64,000 nucleotides of DNA, taken from assembly GCA_000263395.1 (NCBI GenBank), contig AJXE01000008.1, positions 62,001 to 126,000 of the forward strand, given 5' to 3'. A model generated the notes under the pieces. The model worked only from the letters and a program-made list of their open reading frames with translations, did not search any database and had not been told where the DNA came from. Origin of the DNA: Stutzerimonas stutzeri TS44. GTDB taxonomy: Bacteria > Pseudomonadota > Gammaproteobacteria > Pseudomonadales > Pseudomonadaceae. The position numbers and the translations under genes are program-made. This document shows positions 17,881-28,799 of the stretch, piece after piece (the stretch's first letter is position 1; every line of letters starts with the position of its first letter).

Positions 17881-18783
17881 TCAGGCAGGCGCCGGGCGCG
17901 GCTGCAGTTCCGCGCGCAACCACTCGGCCAGCCGCTCGGCGCGCCGGCCGACCCGCCGCGTCGGCACCCACAGCGCCAGCCGCGCGGAGGTCTCGACGAA
18001 GCCCCAGGGCGCCAGCAGGCGGCCGCCGGCCAGGTCATCGGCGACCAGCTGCTGCGGCGCGATGGCCACACCGAGCCCGGCCAGCGCCGCTTCGAGCAGG
18101 AAATACAGGTGCTCGAAGCCCTGCCCCAGCCGCAGCCGCGCCGGCTGCAGGCCGTTGCCTTGCGCCCAGGCCGGCCACGCCTGCGGCCGCGACACGGTAT
18201 GCAGCAGCGCCTCGCCGAGCAGCGCGGCCGGCGGCGCCGCCCGCAGCTCGGCGCAGCGCGGATGGTGCGGGCTGAGCACTGGGCCGATGCGCTCGGCGTC
18301 CAGCTCGAACACCTGCATGTCGGCCGGCCACGGTGGCTCGGCGTAGCACAGCGTGGCATCCAGGCCGGGTTTGCGCGGGTCCAGCTCGCCCTCGCTGGCC
18401 GACAGTTGCAGGCGCAGTTCCGGCAGCTCGCGGTTGAGCCGGTCCAGTCGCGGGATGAACCAGCGCGCCAGCAGGCTGCCCGGACAGCCGAGCACGAACG
18501 GCGCCGCCGCGGTGTCGCGTCGCAGTTCATCGCAGGCGCCGCGCAGGCGGGCGAAGGCGTCGCCACTGGCCTCACCCAGCCGACGCCCGGCATCAGTGAG
18601 TTTTACGCCGCGTCCTTCCTTCTCCAGCAGCGCCAGCCCGAGCGCCTCCTCGAGTGCGCGCAGCTGCCGGCTGATCGCCCCGTGGGTCACATGCAGCTCG
18701 TCGGCGGCACGCTTGAGACTGCCCAGCCGCGCCACGGCCTCGAACGCACGCAGCGCATTGAGGGGTGGAAGGTCGCTTGCCAT
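17881..18783 (-). CDS. trpI: LysR-type regulator of trpBA (TrpI)
   Basis: The 300-residue LysR protein has its winged helix-turn-helix at residues 8-65 ([20 protein letters not shown], followed by [18 protein letters not shown]) and an effector domain. It is transcribed divergently from trpB across 111 bases, the arrangement of TrpI, which activates trpBA in pseudomonads in response to indoleglycerol phosphate. The identification rests on this position and family membership; I did not find an obvious copy of the published operator in the gap. Confidence 0.85.
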   Translation of the reverse strand: MASDLPPLNALRAFEAVARLGSLKRAADELHVTHGAISRQLRALEEALGLALLEKEGRGVKLTDAGRRLGEASGDAFARLRGACDELRRDTAAAPFVLGCPGSLLARWFIPRLDRLNRELPELRLQLSASEGELDPRKPGLDATLCYAEPPWPADMQVFELDAERIGPVLSPHHPRCAELRAAPPAALLGEALLHTVSRPQAWPAWAQGNGLQPARLRLGQGFEHLYFLLEAALAGLGVAIAPQQLVADDLAGGRLLAPWGFVETSARLALWVPTRRVGRRAERLAEWLRAELQPRPAPA

Positions 18784-18894
18784 AGGTGAGTTTTCCTGAC
18801 TTATTGTGGCGATCTTATCGCTTTTGCCGGGCGCGCCGCAGCCGTAAGCTGTCGACCAGCGCAAAGCCCCGTTATCCCGATCCAGGAGCTTCCC

Positions 18895-20118
18895 ATGTCA
18901 TACCGCACCGGCCCCGACGCCCGCGGACTGTTCGGCCGCTTCGGCGGCCAGTTCGTCGCCGAAACCCTGATGCCGCTGATCAACGAGCTGGCCGCCGAAT
19001 ACGAAAAGGCCAAGAGCGATCCGGCGTTCCAGGAAGAGCTGGCCTACTTCCAGCGCGACTACATCGGCCGCGCCAGCCCTCTGTACTACGCCGAGCGCCT
19101 GACCGAGCACTTCGGCGGCGCGAAGATCTACCTCAAGCGCGAAGACCTGAACCACACCGGCGCGCACAAGATCAACAACTGCATCGGCCAGATCCTGCTG
19201 GCCAAGCGCATGGGCAAAAAACGCATCATCGCCGAGACCGGCGCCGGCATGCACGGCGTGGCCACCGCCACCGTGGCCGCGCGTTTCGGCATGCAGTGCG
19301 TGGTGTACATGGGCACCACCGACATCGACCGTCAGCAGGCCAACGTCTTCCGCATGAAGCTCCTGGGCGCCGAAGTGATCCCGGTCACCGCCGGCACCGG
19401 CACGCTGAAGGACGCGATGAACGAAGCCCTGCGCGACTGGGTGACCAACGTCCACAACACCTTCTATCTGATCGGCACCGCCGCCGGCCCACACCCCTAC
19501 CCGGCCATGGTGCGCGACTTCCAGTCGGTGATCGGCAACGAGGTTCGCGAGCAGATCATGCACAAGGAAGGCCGCCTGCCCGACTCGCTGGTCGCCTGCA
19601 TCGGCGGCGGCTCCAACGCCATCGGCCTGTTCCACCCGTTCCTCGATGACGAATCCGTACAGATCGTCGGCGTCGAAGCGGCCGGCCACGGCATCGACAC
19701 CGGCAAGCACGCCGCCAGCATGGCCGGTGGCGCGCCGGGCGTGCTGCACGGCAACCGCACCTTCCTGTTGCAGGACGCCGACGGCCAGATCACCGACGCA
19801 CACTCGATCTCCGCCGGCCTCGACTACCCCGGCGTCGGCCCCGAGCACGCCTGGTTGCACGAGATCAAGCGCGTCGAGTACGTGCCGATCACCGACCACG
19901 AGGCGCTGGCCGCCTTCCACGACTGCTGCCGCCTGGAAGGCATCATCCCCGCGCTGGAATCTGCCCACGCCCTGGCCGAAGCCTTCAAGCGCGCCGCCGG
20001 GCTGCCCAAGGAGCACCTGATGGTGGTCAACCTCTCCGGCCGCGGCGACAAGGACATGCAGACCGTGATGCACCACATGAGCCCCCAAGTAGAACAAGAG
20101 CAGGAGACGCACGCATGA
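18895..20118 (+). CDS. trpB: Tryptophan synthase beta chain
   Basis: This 407-residue PLP enzyme condenses indole with serine. The PLP lysine is in [17 protein letters not shown], and the phosphate-binding loop [10 protein letters not shown] and the [20 protein letters not shown] segment are intact. The start at 18895 has CAGGAG upstream. Its last four bases overlap the trpA start (ATGA), coupling synthesis of the two subunits that form the alpha2-beta2 complex. Confidence 0.98.
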   Translation: MSYRTGPDARGLFGRFGGQFVAETLMPLINELAAEYEKAKSDPAFQEELAYFQRDYIGRASPLYYAERLTEHFGGAKIYLKREDLNHTGAHKINNCIGQILLAKRMGKKRIIAETGAGMHGVATATVAARFGMQCVVYMGTTDIDRQQANVFRMKLLGAEVIPVTAGTGTLKDAMNEALRDWVTNVHNTFYLIGTAAGPHPYPAMVRDFQSVIGNEVREQIMHKEGRLPDSLVACIGGGSNAIGLFHPFLDDESVQIVGVEAAGHGIDTGKHAASMAGGAPGVLHGNRTFLLQDADGQITDAHSISAGLDYPGVGPEHAWLHEIKRVEYVPITDHEALAAFHDCCRLEGIIPALESAHALAEAFKRAAGLPKEHLMVVNLSGRGDKDMQTVMHHMSPQVEQEQETHA

Positions 20119-20924
20119 GCCGCCTGCAGAGCCGCTTTGCCGAGCTGAAAGAACAGAACCGCGCCGCCCTGGTGACCTTCGTCACCGCCGGCGACCCGGA
20201 CTACGCCACCTCGCTGGCGATCCTCAAGGGCCTGCCCGAAGCTGGCGCCGACGTCATCGAACTGGGCATGCCGTTCACCGACCCGATGGCCGACGGCCCG
20301 GCGATCCAGCTGGCCAACATCCGCGCGCTGGCGGCCAAGCAGAACCTGCCGAAGACGCTGCAGATGGTCCGCGAATTCCGCGAAACCAACGCCAGCACGC
20401 CGCTGGTGCTGATGGGCTACTACAACCCGATCTTCGCCTATGGCGTCGAACGCTTCGTCGCCGATGCGAAAGAGGCCGGCGTCGACGGCCTGATCGTCGT
20501 CGACCTGCCGCCGGAGCATAACGACGAACTCTGCGACCCGGCCCAGGCCGCCGGTATCGACTTCATCCGCCTGACCACCCCGACCACCGACGACCAGCGC
20601 CTGCCGACCGTGCTCAACGGCAGCTCGGGCTTCGTCTACTACGTCTCCGTGGCCGGCGTGACCGGCGCCGGCTCCGCCACCCTGGAGCACGTCGAGCAGG
20701 CCGTCGCCCGCCTCAAGCGGCATACCGACCTGCCAGTGTGCGTCGGCTTCGGCATCCGCACCCCGGAACAGGCCGCCGCCATTGCCCAATTGGCCGAAGG
20801 CGTGGTGGTCGGCTCGGCGCTGATCGACCAGATCGCCAGCGCCAAGAGCCCGGAACAGGCGGTGCAAGGCGTGCTGGGCCTGTGCCGCGAACTCAGCACC
20901 GGCGTGCGCAACGCCCGCGGCTGA
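20115..20924 (+). CDS. trpA: Tryptophan synthase alpha chain
   Basis: The 269-residue TIM-barrel subunit cleaves indole-3-glycerol phosphate. Catalytic Glu and Asp lie in [20 protein letters not shown], and the phosphate loops GFGIRTPEQ and [10 protein letters not shown] are present. It is translationally coupled to trpB. A REPIN hairpin follows directly, at a typical REP position after an operon end. Confidence 0.98.
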   Translation: MSRLQSRFAELKEQNRAALVTFVTAGDPDYATSLAILKGLPEAGADVIELGMPFTDPMADGPAIQLANIRALAAKQNLPKTLQMVREFRETNASTPLVLMGYYNPIFAYGVERFVADAKEAGVDGLIVVDLPPEHNDELCDPAQAAGIDFIRLTTPTTDDQRLPTVLNGSSGFVYYVSVAGVTGAGSATLEHVEQAVARLKRHTDLPVCVGFGIRTPEQAAAIAQLAEGVVVGSALIDQIASAKSPEQAVQGVLGLCRELSTGVRNARG

Positions 20925-20931
20925 TCGCGCT

Positions 20932-20991
20932 GGTGGGCTGAAGCCCACCCTACGGGATTGAAGGTCCGCGTAGGGTGGGCTTCAGCCCACC
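20932..20991. repeat. REPIN: two inverted REP palindromes after trpA
   Basis: REP units at 20932-20954 and 20969-20991 face each other. Each contains the palindrome GGTGGGCTTCAGCCCACC with the GTAG tail, and the pair can fold into one long hairpin. The unit recurs at 21640-21795 and 24834-24896. It lies just upstream of the RAYT gene at 21061, whose product is the likely mover of these units. Confidence 0.88.
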
Positions 20992-21060
20992 AGCGCCGTC
21001 CGGTCACACGGAAACCTGACAGCCCCGATTCCATCGTCCATGCAGGCAAGGAGGCCTCCA

Positions 21061-21584
21061 TGTCGAACTACCGGCGCAACCCGGTGCCGGGCGGCACCTG
21101 GTTCTTCACCCTGACCCTGGCCGACCGCCGCTCCCGGCTGTTGGTCGAGGAAATTGCGCTACTTCGCCAGGCCTACGGCCAGACCCAACGCGCCCGCCCC
21201 TTCCGCACCCTGGCCATCTGCATCCTCCCCGAGCACCTCCACGCCATCTGGACATTGCCCGAAGGCGACGCCGACTTCGCCGGCCGCTGGAGCCTGCTCA
21301 AAAGCAGCTTTTCCCGCCAGTTCCCGAGCAGCCCTCGCAGCCCGAGCAAGACCCGCAAGCGCGAAAAGGGCCTGTGGCAGCGGCGCTTCTGGGAACACCA
21401 GATCCGCGACGCCGCCGACCTGCAGCGCCATGTGGATTACCTGCACTTCAATCCCGTCAAACACGGGCTGGTCGGGCAGGTGGCGGACTGGCCGTATTCG
21501 AGCTTCCACCGGTACGTCGCCAAGGGCCTGCTACCCGCGGACTGGGCCGGCAACAGCGGGGCGGATGGCGCCTTCGGCGAGTGA
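21061..21584 (+). CDS. REP-associated tyrosine transposase (RAYT)
   Basis: The 174-residue Y1-type (IS200-like) protein has the HuH metal motif in ILPEHLHAIWTLPEGD and the catalytic Tyr in HVDYLHFNPVKHGL, followed by VADWPYSSFHRYV, all typical of RAYT (TnpA-REP) proteins. RAYTs cut and join single-stranded REP/REPIN DNA and are domesticated single-copy genes. It begins MSNYRRNPVPGGTWFFTLTL, the family start, with AAGGAGG eight bases upstream. REP units flank it on both sides at 20932-20991 and 21640-21795. Confidence 0.92.
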
Positions 21585-21639
21585 AGTGGCGACACCAGCC
21601 GCGCCCTCCACCTGCCATTCATCGTTGCGAATGCCCCTC

Positions 21640-21795
21640 GGTGGGCTGAAGCCCACCCTACACCTGCCGGACCATCACCATCGTCCAAAGCCACCCCACA
21701 CCCGTAGGGTGGGCTTCAGCCCACCACTGAAAACCGCCGGACCATTACCATCGTCCAAAGCCGTCCCACACCCGTAGGGTGGGCTTCAGCCCACC
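21640..21795. repeat. REP cluster downstream of RAYT, with 70-bp tandem duplication
   Basis: Three REP units lie at 21640-21661 (inverted), 21704-21725 and 21774-21795. The last two belong to a 70-bp direct repeat that also duplicates the spacer 'accatyaccatcgtccaaag'. The gap 21585-21912 holds nothing else. Confidence 0.87.
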
Positions 21796-21912
21796 ACATC
21801 ACACCCATCCAATCCTCGCGCATCGATGACCACTGACCCACTCGATTTCGGCTGCGCCGGTCGAGCGCGTAGCATGCGCCGTACAGCCCCGTTCCACTTC
21901 GAGGAGATCGAC

Positions 21913-22755
21913 ATGCCCGATACCGCCTACATCCCGCCGCAGGTCTGGGTTCACGACGCACCGTCCGGCGGCCAGTTCGCCAACATCAACGCACCGACCG
22001 CCGGCGCGCGGGTGCAGCGGGCGCTGCCGGTGGGCAAGCATCCGCTGCAGCTCTATTCGCTGGCCACGCCCAACGGCGTGAAGGTCAACATCATGCTCGA
22101 GGAACTGCTCGCTCTCGGCCACACCGGCGCGGAGTACGATGCCTGGCCGATCCGCATCGGCGATGGCGACCAGTTCGGCAGCGGCTTCGTCGAGGTCAAC
22201 CCGAACTCCAAGATTCCCGCCCTGGTCGACCGCAGCGTCGACGGTGAGCCGCTGCGGGTGTTCGAGTCCGGCTCGATCCTGGTCTACCTCGCCGAGAAAT
22301 TCGGCGCCTTCCTGCCCACGGAACTGCGCGCACGCACCGAGACGCTGAACTGGCTGTTCTGGCAGATGGGCTCGGCGCCGTTCCTCGGCGGCGGCTTCGG
22401 CCACTTCTACGCCTACGCGCCGGAGAAATACGAATACCCGATCAACCGCTACGCGATGGAAAGCAAGCGTCAGCTCGACGTCCTCGACCGCCAGCTGGCG
22501 AACAACCGCTACGTCGCCGGTGACGACTACAGCATCGCCGACATGGCGATCTGGCCGTGGTACGGCGTGCTGGCGCTGGGTGAGCTGTACGGCGCCGGCG
22601 AGTTCCTCTCGGTGCAGGACTACCAGCACGTGCAGCGCTGGGCAAAGGAGATCGCCGCACGCCCGGCCGTGCGCCGCGCGCGCAAGGTTAACCGCACCTG
22701 GGGCGAGGAATCAGAGCAGGCGCCCGAGCGCCACAGCGCTGCCGATCTCGACTGA
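21913..22755 (+). CDS. yghU: Glutathione S-transferase, YghU type (disulfide-bond oxidoreductase)
   Basis: The 280-residue protein has the extended N-terminus of YghU/Ure2-like GSTs (YIPPQVWVHDAPSGGQFANI), a thioredoxin-type GSH domain (LYSLATPNGVKVNIMLEELL, NPNSKIPALVD, ESGSILVYLAEKFG) and a helical C-terminal domain (YVAGDDYSIADMAIWPWYG). YghU binds two glutathiones and acts as a disulfide reductase. The start at 21913 has GAGGAG six bases upstream; an ATG at 21826 lacks one. Confidence 0.92.
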   Translation: MPDTAYIPPQVWVHDAPSGGQFANINAPTAGARVQRALPVGKHPLQLYSLATPNGVKVNIMLEELLALGHTGAEYDAWPIRIGDGDQFGSGFVEVNPNSKIPALVDRSVDGEPLRVFESGSILVYLAEKFGAFLPTELRARTETLNWLFWQMGSAPFLGGGFGHFYAYAPEKYEYPINRYAMESKRQLDVLDRQLANNRYVAGDDYSIADMAIWPWYGVLALGELYGAGEFLSVQDYQHVQRWAKEIAARPAVRRARKVNRTWGEESEQAPERHSAADLD

Positions 22756-22883
22756 GCGCCTGCCGTGGCGCCGGCCCACGCAACCGCACGTCGGCTCTCG
22801 TCGTAACGCAAACGCGCGGTCATCAGCCTGCCACCTGCGCTTTCTAGTTTCGGAGCGACCCCACCGCTCCGAGGACAACAACA

Positions 22884-24713
22884 ATGCGTAAGCGCATCCT
22901 GGATTGGCTGATCGCCGCGGGCCTGGCCGGTCTGGCTGCACCCGTCCTGGCACAGACTCAGCAACTGCTTCTGGAACAGCCCGGGCACGGCTCCATCGAG
23001 CAGGACTATCGCGAAGAACGGCAGGAAGCCCTGCAGGCCAGACAGCAGGCCAGCGAACGGCGCAGCTGGCGCGCGCCGGACTGGCGCCCCGAGCCGGTGG
23101 TGGCGGTGAACATCCTCGGCATCAACGACTTCCACGGCCAGCTGTCGCCGCGCAGCGTCGCCGGACGGCCTGCCGGTGGCGCGGCGGTGCTGGTCTCCTA
23201 CCTGAAGTCGGCCAGTCGCGAATACACCCTGATCGTCCACGACGGCGACCAGGTCGGCGCCTCGCCGCCCAACTCCGCGCTGCTGCGCGACGAACCGGCA
23301 ATCAGCCTGCTCAACCTGCTGGCCAACCCGTATTGCCGGCCGTTCGGCTGGCAGATGGAGCTGTCCCGCCGTGCGCAGGCCCTCGCCCAGCAGCACTGCA
23401 ACGTCATCGGCACCCTCGGCAACCACGAGTTCGACTACGGCAGGCAGGAGCTGTTGCGCCAGCTCAGCGGCGGCAACCACGCCAACGGGCCGTACCTCGA
23501 AGAGAGCTGGCAGGGTGCGCGCTACCCCACCGTGTCGAGCAACATCATCGACCAGGGCACCGAGCAATCCCTGCTGCCGCCCTACACCCTCTACAACGCC
23601 GGTGGCATACACATCGGCGTGATCGGCGCGGCGCTGCAGGAAACCCCGTCCATCGTCTCGCCCAACGGCGTCGCCGGCCTGCGCTTCACCGACGAAGCGG
23701 CGGCGATCAACCGCTCGGTGGCCGAACTGCGCAGGCTGGGCGTGCGCACCATCGTCGTCGCGCTGCACCAGGGCGGCCGGCAGACCAGCTACAACGGCCC
23801 GACCAACCCCGAGGCAGACACCGTGGTCGGCCCGCTGGCCGACATCATCCAGCGCCTGGATGACGAGGTGGACGTGGTCCTCTCCGGCCACACGCATGGC
23901 TTCACCAATGCACTGCTGCCCAACGCCAACGGCAAGCCGATCCTGGTGACCCAGGCCTTCTCGGCGGGCACCGCCTATGCCGATATCGAACTGCTGGTCA
24001 GCCGCCGCAGCCGCGACGTCGTCGAGAAATCCGCGGCCATCCTCACCACCTGGGGCGACCAGGGCGCCGGCCTGACGCCGGACCCGCAGGTCGCCGCGCT
24101 GGTGGCCCAGGCCGATGCGCGGGTCGAGCCGCTGGTCGCCCGCGTGGTCGGGCTGGCGCAAACCGCGCTCACCCGCAGCGAAACGCCGGCCGGCGAATCC
24201 GCGCTGGGCAACCTGATCGCCGATGCCCAGCGCGTCGCCACCGATGCGCAGATCAGCTTCATGAACCCGGGCGGCATCCGCGCCGACCTCGACAGCGGCG
24301 AGGTGACCTGGGGCGAGCTGTTCGCCATCCAGCCGTTCGCCAATGACCTGGTGTCGCTGGACCTCAGCGGCGCCCAGATCAAGACCCTGCTGGAACAGCA
24401 GTGGCTCGGCCAGAGCTACCCGCGCCTGCTCAAGCCATCCGGCATCCGGTACAGCTGGTCGGCGAGCCGCCCCGAAGGCAGCCGCGTGATCGACATGCGC
24501 GACGCCAGCGGTGCGCCGATCGACCCGGCAGCGACCTACCGCGTCACGGTGAACTCCTTCCTGGCCGGCGGCGGCGACAACTTCACCGTCCTCAACGAAG
24601 GTCAGAACCGCGTCGTCGGCCCAATGGACCTGGACGCGCTGGTGGGCTACATCGAAGCGCTGCCGCAGCCGTTCAGCGCCAGCCTCGAGGGGCGCATACA
24701 ACGGCTGGATTGA
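22884..24713 (+). CDS. Periplasmic 5'-nucleotidase / metallophosphatase
   Basis: The 609-residue protein has a signal peptide (LIAAGLAGLAAPVLAQ) and a metallophosphatase domain with the metal motifs NDFHGQLSP, HDGDQVGAS, GTLGNHEFDYG and LSGHTHGF, followed by the 5'-nucleotidase C-terminal domain (FMNPGGIRADLDSG, SFLAGGGDNFTVL). It hydrolyses nucleotides or 2',3'-cyclic nucleotides in the periplasm for scavenging. It stands alone, followed by a REPIN. Confidence 0.92.
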   Translation: MRKRILDWLIAAGLAGLAAPVLAQTQQLLLEQPGHGSIEQDYREERQEALQARQQASERRSWRAPDWRPEPVVAVNILGINDFHGQLSPRSVAGRPAGGAAVLVSYLKSASREYTLIVHDGDQVGASPPNSALLRDEPAISLLNLLANPYCRPFGWQMELSRRAQALAQQHCNVIGTLGNHEFDYGRQELLRQLSGGNHANGPYLEESWQGARYPTVSSNIIDQGTEQSLLPPYTLYNAGGIHIGVIGAALQETPSIVSPNGVAGLRFTDEAAAINRSVAELRRLGVRTIVVALHQGGRQTSYNGPTNPEADTVVGPLADIIQRLDDEVDVVLSGHTHGFTNALLPNANGKPILVTQAFSAGTAYADIELLVSRRSRDVVEKSAAILTTWGDQGAGLTPDPQVAALVAQADARVEPLVARVVGLAQTALTRSETPAGESALGNLIADAQRVATDAQISFMNPGGIRADLDSGEVTWGELFAIQPFANDLVSLDLSGAQIKTLLEQQWLGQSYPRLLKPSGIRYSWSASRPEGSRVIDMRDASGAPIDPAATYRVTVNSFLAGGGDNFTVLNEGQNRVVGPMDLDALVGYIEALPQPFSASLEGRIQRLD

Positions 24714-24833
24714 AGTGTGCGCGGGCGCGGCGGCCAAGGATTCGGCGCGTCTGGCCGCCACCTCGCGCCCGCCCTCAAGCCACCCCGACGAAGCCGCCGG
24801 CCTGGTGCCGCCACAGCACGGACGGACCAACAC

Positions 24834-24896
24834 GTAGGGTGGGCTTCAGCCCACCGCCAATCTTCAACCGCTCTGGTGGGCTAAAGCCCACCCTAC
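24834..24896. repeat. REPIN between 5'-nucleotidase gene and pgm
   Basis: Two REP units (24834-24855 and 24875-24896) are inverted and share the 22-base core of the trpA and RAYT copies, with one change (CTAAAG for CTGAAG) in the second. The rest of the 326-base gap 24714-25039 shows no gene. Confidence 0.87.
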
Positions 24897-25039
24897 ACAG
24901 CTAGCCGGCTCATGAATCGCGGAACCGCCACCGCGCACGCGGTCTTAACTCTGGATAAACGACGCCGTCTGGCGTTTCATTCGCTCTTCGCCGCGCCCGG
25001 ACCGGCCGGCGTTTCGCCTTCTTCGCACAGGACCCATCG

Positions 25040-26704
<1,665 letters not shown>

Positions 26705-26738
26705 TCGGCAGCCGCGCCGCGCAGTCAGTGACGCAGAG

Positions 26739-27095
26739 TCAGTGACGCGCCGGCGCGGCCTCGGCGCCGCCCTCCTCGGCAGACGGGGCCGCGCGGCCGC
26801 AGACGCTCTTCTTCATCTTGCCGACCACCTGCAGGCAAAGGTCGCTATGCGGCATGATCCGGCAGGCCAGCGCCATGCCCTGCGCCTGTTCCTCGGCGCT
26901 GACATGGGCCTGGCTCATGACCTTCGCCTCATAGCTGCCCTGGGTGACCTGCACCTTGCACACGCCGCAGCCGCCGCCGCGGCAGCCCAGCGGAATGCCG
27001 TGCCGGCCGAGGCGCGCCATGCCGTGCAGCACCGATTCGTGCTCGTCGCAGGGATAGTGCTCGGCGGTGTCTTCGATGGTGATCTGGTGCTTCAT
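26739..27095 (-). CDS. dmpQ: [2Fe-2S] ferredoxin, XylT/DmpQ type
   Basis: The 118-residue plant-type ferredoxin has the cluster ligands in CRGGGCGVCKV (Cys-x4-Cys-x2-Cys) and a fourth Cys in ALACRIMPHSD. XylT/DmpQ proteins re-reduce the active-site iron of catechol 2,3-dioxygenase after inactivation by substituted catechols. In classical dmp and xyl operons this gene sits directly before the dioxygenase gene; here it is at the opposite end of the cluster. The start at 27095 is favoured by GAGGG five bases upstream. The C-terminal 20 residues are low-complexity Ala/Glu. Confidence 0.85.
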   Translation of the reverse strand: MKHQITIEDTAEHYPCDEHESVLHGMARLGRHGIPLGCRGGGCGVCKVQVTQGSYEAKVMSQAHVSAEEQAQGMALACRIMPHSDLCLQVVGKMKKSVCGRAAPSAEEGGAEAAPARH

Positions 27096-27103
27096 CATCA
27101 CCC

Positions 27104-27550
27104 TCACTCTGCCGAATTGAGCCCAAGCGCTGCGAGCGCGGCGCGGGCGCAGGCTTCGTCCTGCTCCTCGCTGCCGCCGGAGACGCCGACGCCACCGATG
27201 CAGCGCCCCTCGATGAGGATCGGCAAACCGCCGCCGAGCACCACCAGCCGTGGCCGGGTGGTCAGCCCGGTGTGCAGGCGCGGGTTGTCGCCGATCACCT
27301 CCAGCCACTGGCCGGTGGGGAAACCGAAGCTGGCGGCGGTGTAGGCCTTGTCGACGGCGATGCTTTCCGAGTGCAGAAACGCCTCGGCCATGCGCAGATA
27401 GGCCAGCGTGTTGCCGCTGCGGTCGACCAGCGCCACATGCACACGGATGCCCAGCCGCTCGGCGCAGTCCAGCGCCGCCTGCGCGGCGACGGCGCCGCCG
27501 CGCCAGTCGAGGCGTGGCCCCTGGGATTGGAGGAAATCGCGGTGGGTCAT
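27104..27550 (-). CDS. GlcG/HbpS family heme-binding-like protein (NahX-like)
   Basis: The 148-residue protein has the GlcG/HbpS pattern: ALVDRSGNTLAYLRMAEAF, DKAYTAASFGFPTG, and the glycine-rich VVLGGGLPILIEGRCIGGVG followed by SGGSEEQDEACARAAL. Similar proteins (NahX) lie at the end of naphthalene/salicylate meta operons; the role is not settled, with heme or degradation-product binding proposed. It overlaps the upstream tautomerase stop by four bases (ATGA), so both are co-translated. Confidence 0.82.
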   Translation of the reverse strand: MTHRDFLQSQGPRLDWRGGAVAAQAALDCAERLGIRVHVALVDRSGNTLAYLRMAEAFLHSESIAVDKAYTAASFGFPTGQWLEVIGDNPRLHTGLTTRPRLVVLGGGLPILIEGRCIGGVGVSGGSEEQDEACARAALAALGLNSAE

Positions 27551-27963
27551 GATGCGGCCTCCCCTGCCTGCTCGCGCGCCGCGATCTCCGCCGCGCGCAG
27601 CAGGTCGGCCGGTACGCCGCCGATCGACCAGTCCTCCGGTTCGACGCGAATGCACAGCCCGCGCACCAGCTGCGGCTGCACATCCAGAATGCGTACCAGC
27701 AGTTCGGTGAAGCCGGCCATCAGCCGCCGTCGCTGCTCGAGCGGGCGGCCGTCCAGCACGCGGAATTCAAAATACGGCGCCTGCCGGCCAACTTCGCCGG
27801 CCACGGCAAAACACTCGCGCGGGTACAGGCTGATCATCGCCCGCACGCGGTCGATTGGCGCGGCAAGTACCTCGCTGTATAGCCGCGAGGCTTCGCCTAG
27901 CAGCTCGATCTGCTGTTCGGGGCTGGCGCAGCCTTGCGCCAGGTGAAAGTTCACGATGGGCAT
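27547..27963 (-). CDS. Tautomerase superfamily protein with two fused 4-OT-like domains
   Basis: The 138 residues form two beta-alpha-beta units. The first starts with the catalytic Pro1 (PIVNFHLAQG) and keeps the Arg in DRVRAMI but has Cys where 4-OT has Arg11. The second unit (PYFEFRVLDGRPLEQRR) has the Arg11 equivalent, but its Pro is internal and cannot be an N-terminal base. Such fused tautomerases make trimers with combined sites. It could act on a 2-hydroxymuconate-like product; the substrate is unknown. It belongs to the catabolic operon, next to the GlcG gene. Confidence 0.8.
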   Translation of the reverse strand: MPIVNFHLAQGCASPEQQIELLGEASRLYSEVLAAPIDRVRAMISLYPRECFAVAGEVGRQAPYFEFRVLDGRPLEQRRRLMAGFTELLVRILDVQPQLVRGLCIRVEPEDWSIGGVPADLLRAAEIAAREQAGEAAS

Positions 27964-28021
27964 TGGGTTGTCTCCACGGCGTCGTTGTAATTGTTCGTCC
28001 GCTTCGTTTCGTCAGGTTGGC

Positions 28022-28771
28022 TCAGGGCAATCCGCGGCGTCGCCCCGAGTCGAGCATCAACGTCGAGCCGGTCATCGCGTCGGCTTCCGGCGCCAGCAGC
28101 AGCGCCACCGCCCAGGCGACCTGCTCGGGCGTGGTGAAGGCGCCGAGCGAGGATTCCGCGCACATCTCGGCCAGCACTGCCGCGCTGTCGATGCCGCGTT
28201 GCCGCGCGCGGTCGGCGGCGACCCGGTGCAGCCGTTCGGTGTCGGCCGGGCCGGGCGCTACGAGGTGCGCAGTGATGCCGCGCGTGCCGTAGGCCAGGCT
28301 CAGCTGGCGCACCGCGTTGACCAGTGCCGCGTTGGCGATACCGGCCGAGGCGGCGTAGGCGGTCGGCTCGAAGCCGTAGTGGCCGCCGATGGCGACCAGC
28401 CGCGAGCCGGCCCGCAGCTGCGGATCGACCGCGCGCACCAGCCGCAGCAGACCGCCGACCTTGATATTGACCGCATCCACCAGCGCGGCGACCGGCGCAT
28501 CGAGCACGCCACCGGCGACCGCCACGCCCGGCCCGTGCACCACCATCCGCACCGGCCGGTCGAGTGCCGCGCCGATGGCCGCGACCGACTCGTCGGACGC
28601 GATATCGGCGACGCACGGAATCACCCGCGGACACTCCGCGCGCAGCGCCTGCAACGGCGCTTCGCTGCGCGCCACGGCGAGCACGTCGAGACCGCTGTCG
28701 ATCAGCCGCGCGACGATACGCCGACCGAAGTCGCCCGAGGCGCCGACCACCACCGCCAGTTCGTTGGCCAC
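28022..28771 (-). CDS. Short-chain dehydrogenase-like protein lacking catalytic residues
   Basis: The 249-residue protein has an SDR fold: nucleotide motif VVVGASGDFGRRI (Gly-rich but with Asp at the central Gly position), and a segment ending LDSGRRRGL. In the active-site region, IGGHYGFEPTAYAASAGIANAAL, the catalytic Ser is Gly and the YxxxK Lys is Ala; the Tyr remains. It is therefore unlikely to be a normal dehydrogenase. It lies 28 bases after dmpG, in the catabolic operon. It may bind a nucleotide or intermediate, or be decaying. Confidence 0.8.
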   Translation of the reverse strand: MANELAVVVGASGDFGRRIVARLIDSGLDVLAVARSEAPLQALRAECPRVIPCVADIASDESVAAIGAALDRPVRMVVHGPGVAVAGGVLDAPVAALVDAVNIKVGGLLRLVRAVDPQLRAGSRLVAIGGHYGFEPTAYAASAGIANAALVNAVRQLSLAYGTRGITAHLVAPGPADTERLHRVAADRARQRGIDSAAVLAEMCAESSLGAFTTPEQVAWAVALLLAPEADAMTGSTLMLDSGRRRGLP

Positions 28772-28799
28772 TGTCCGCCCTCCTTCGCTGTGCGTGGCA

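Noticed and set aside
18784..18894. A TrpI operator between trpI and trpB
   Set aside because: I looked for a dyad like the published TrpI sites and saw no convincing copy, so no feature is claimed although one is expected there.
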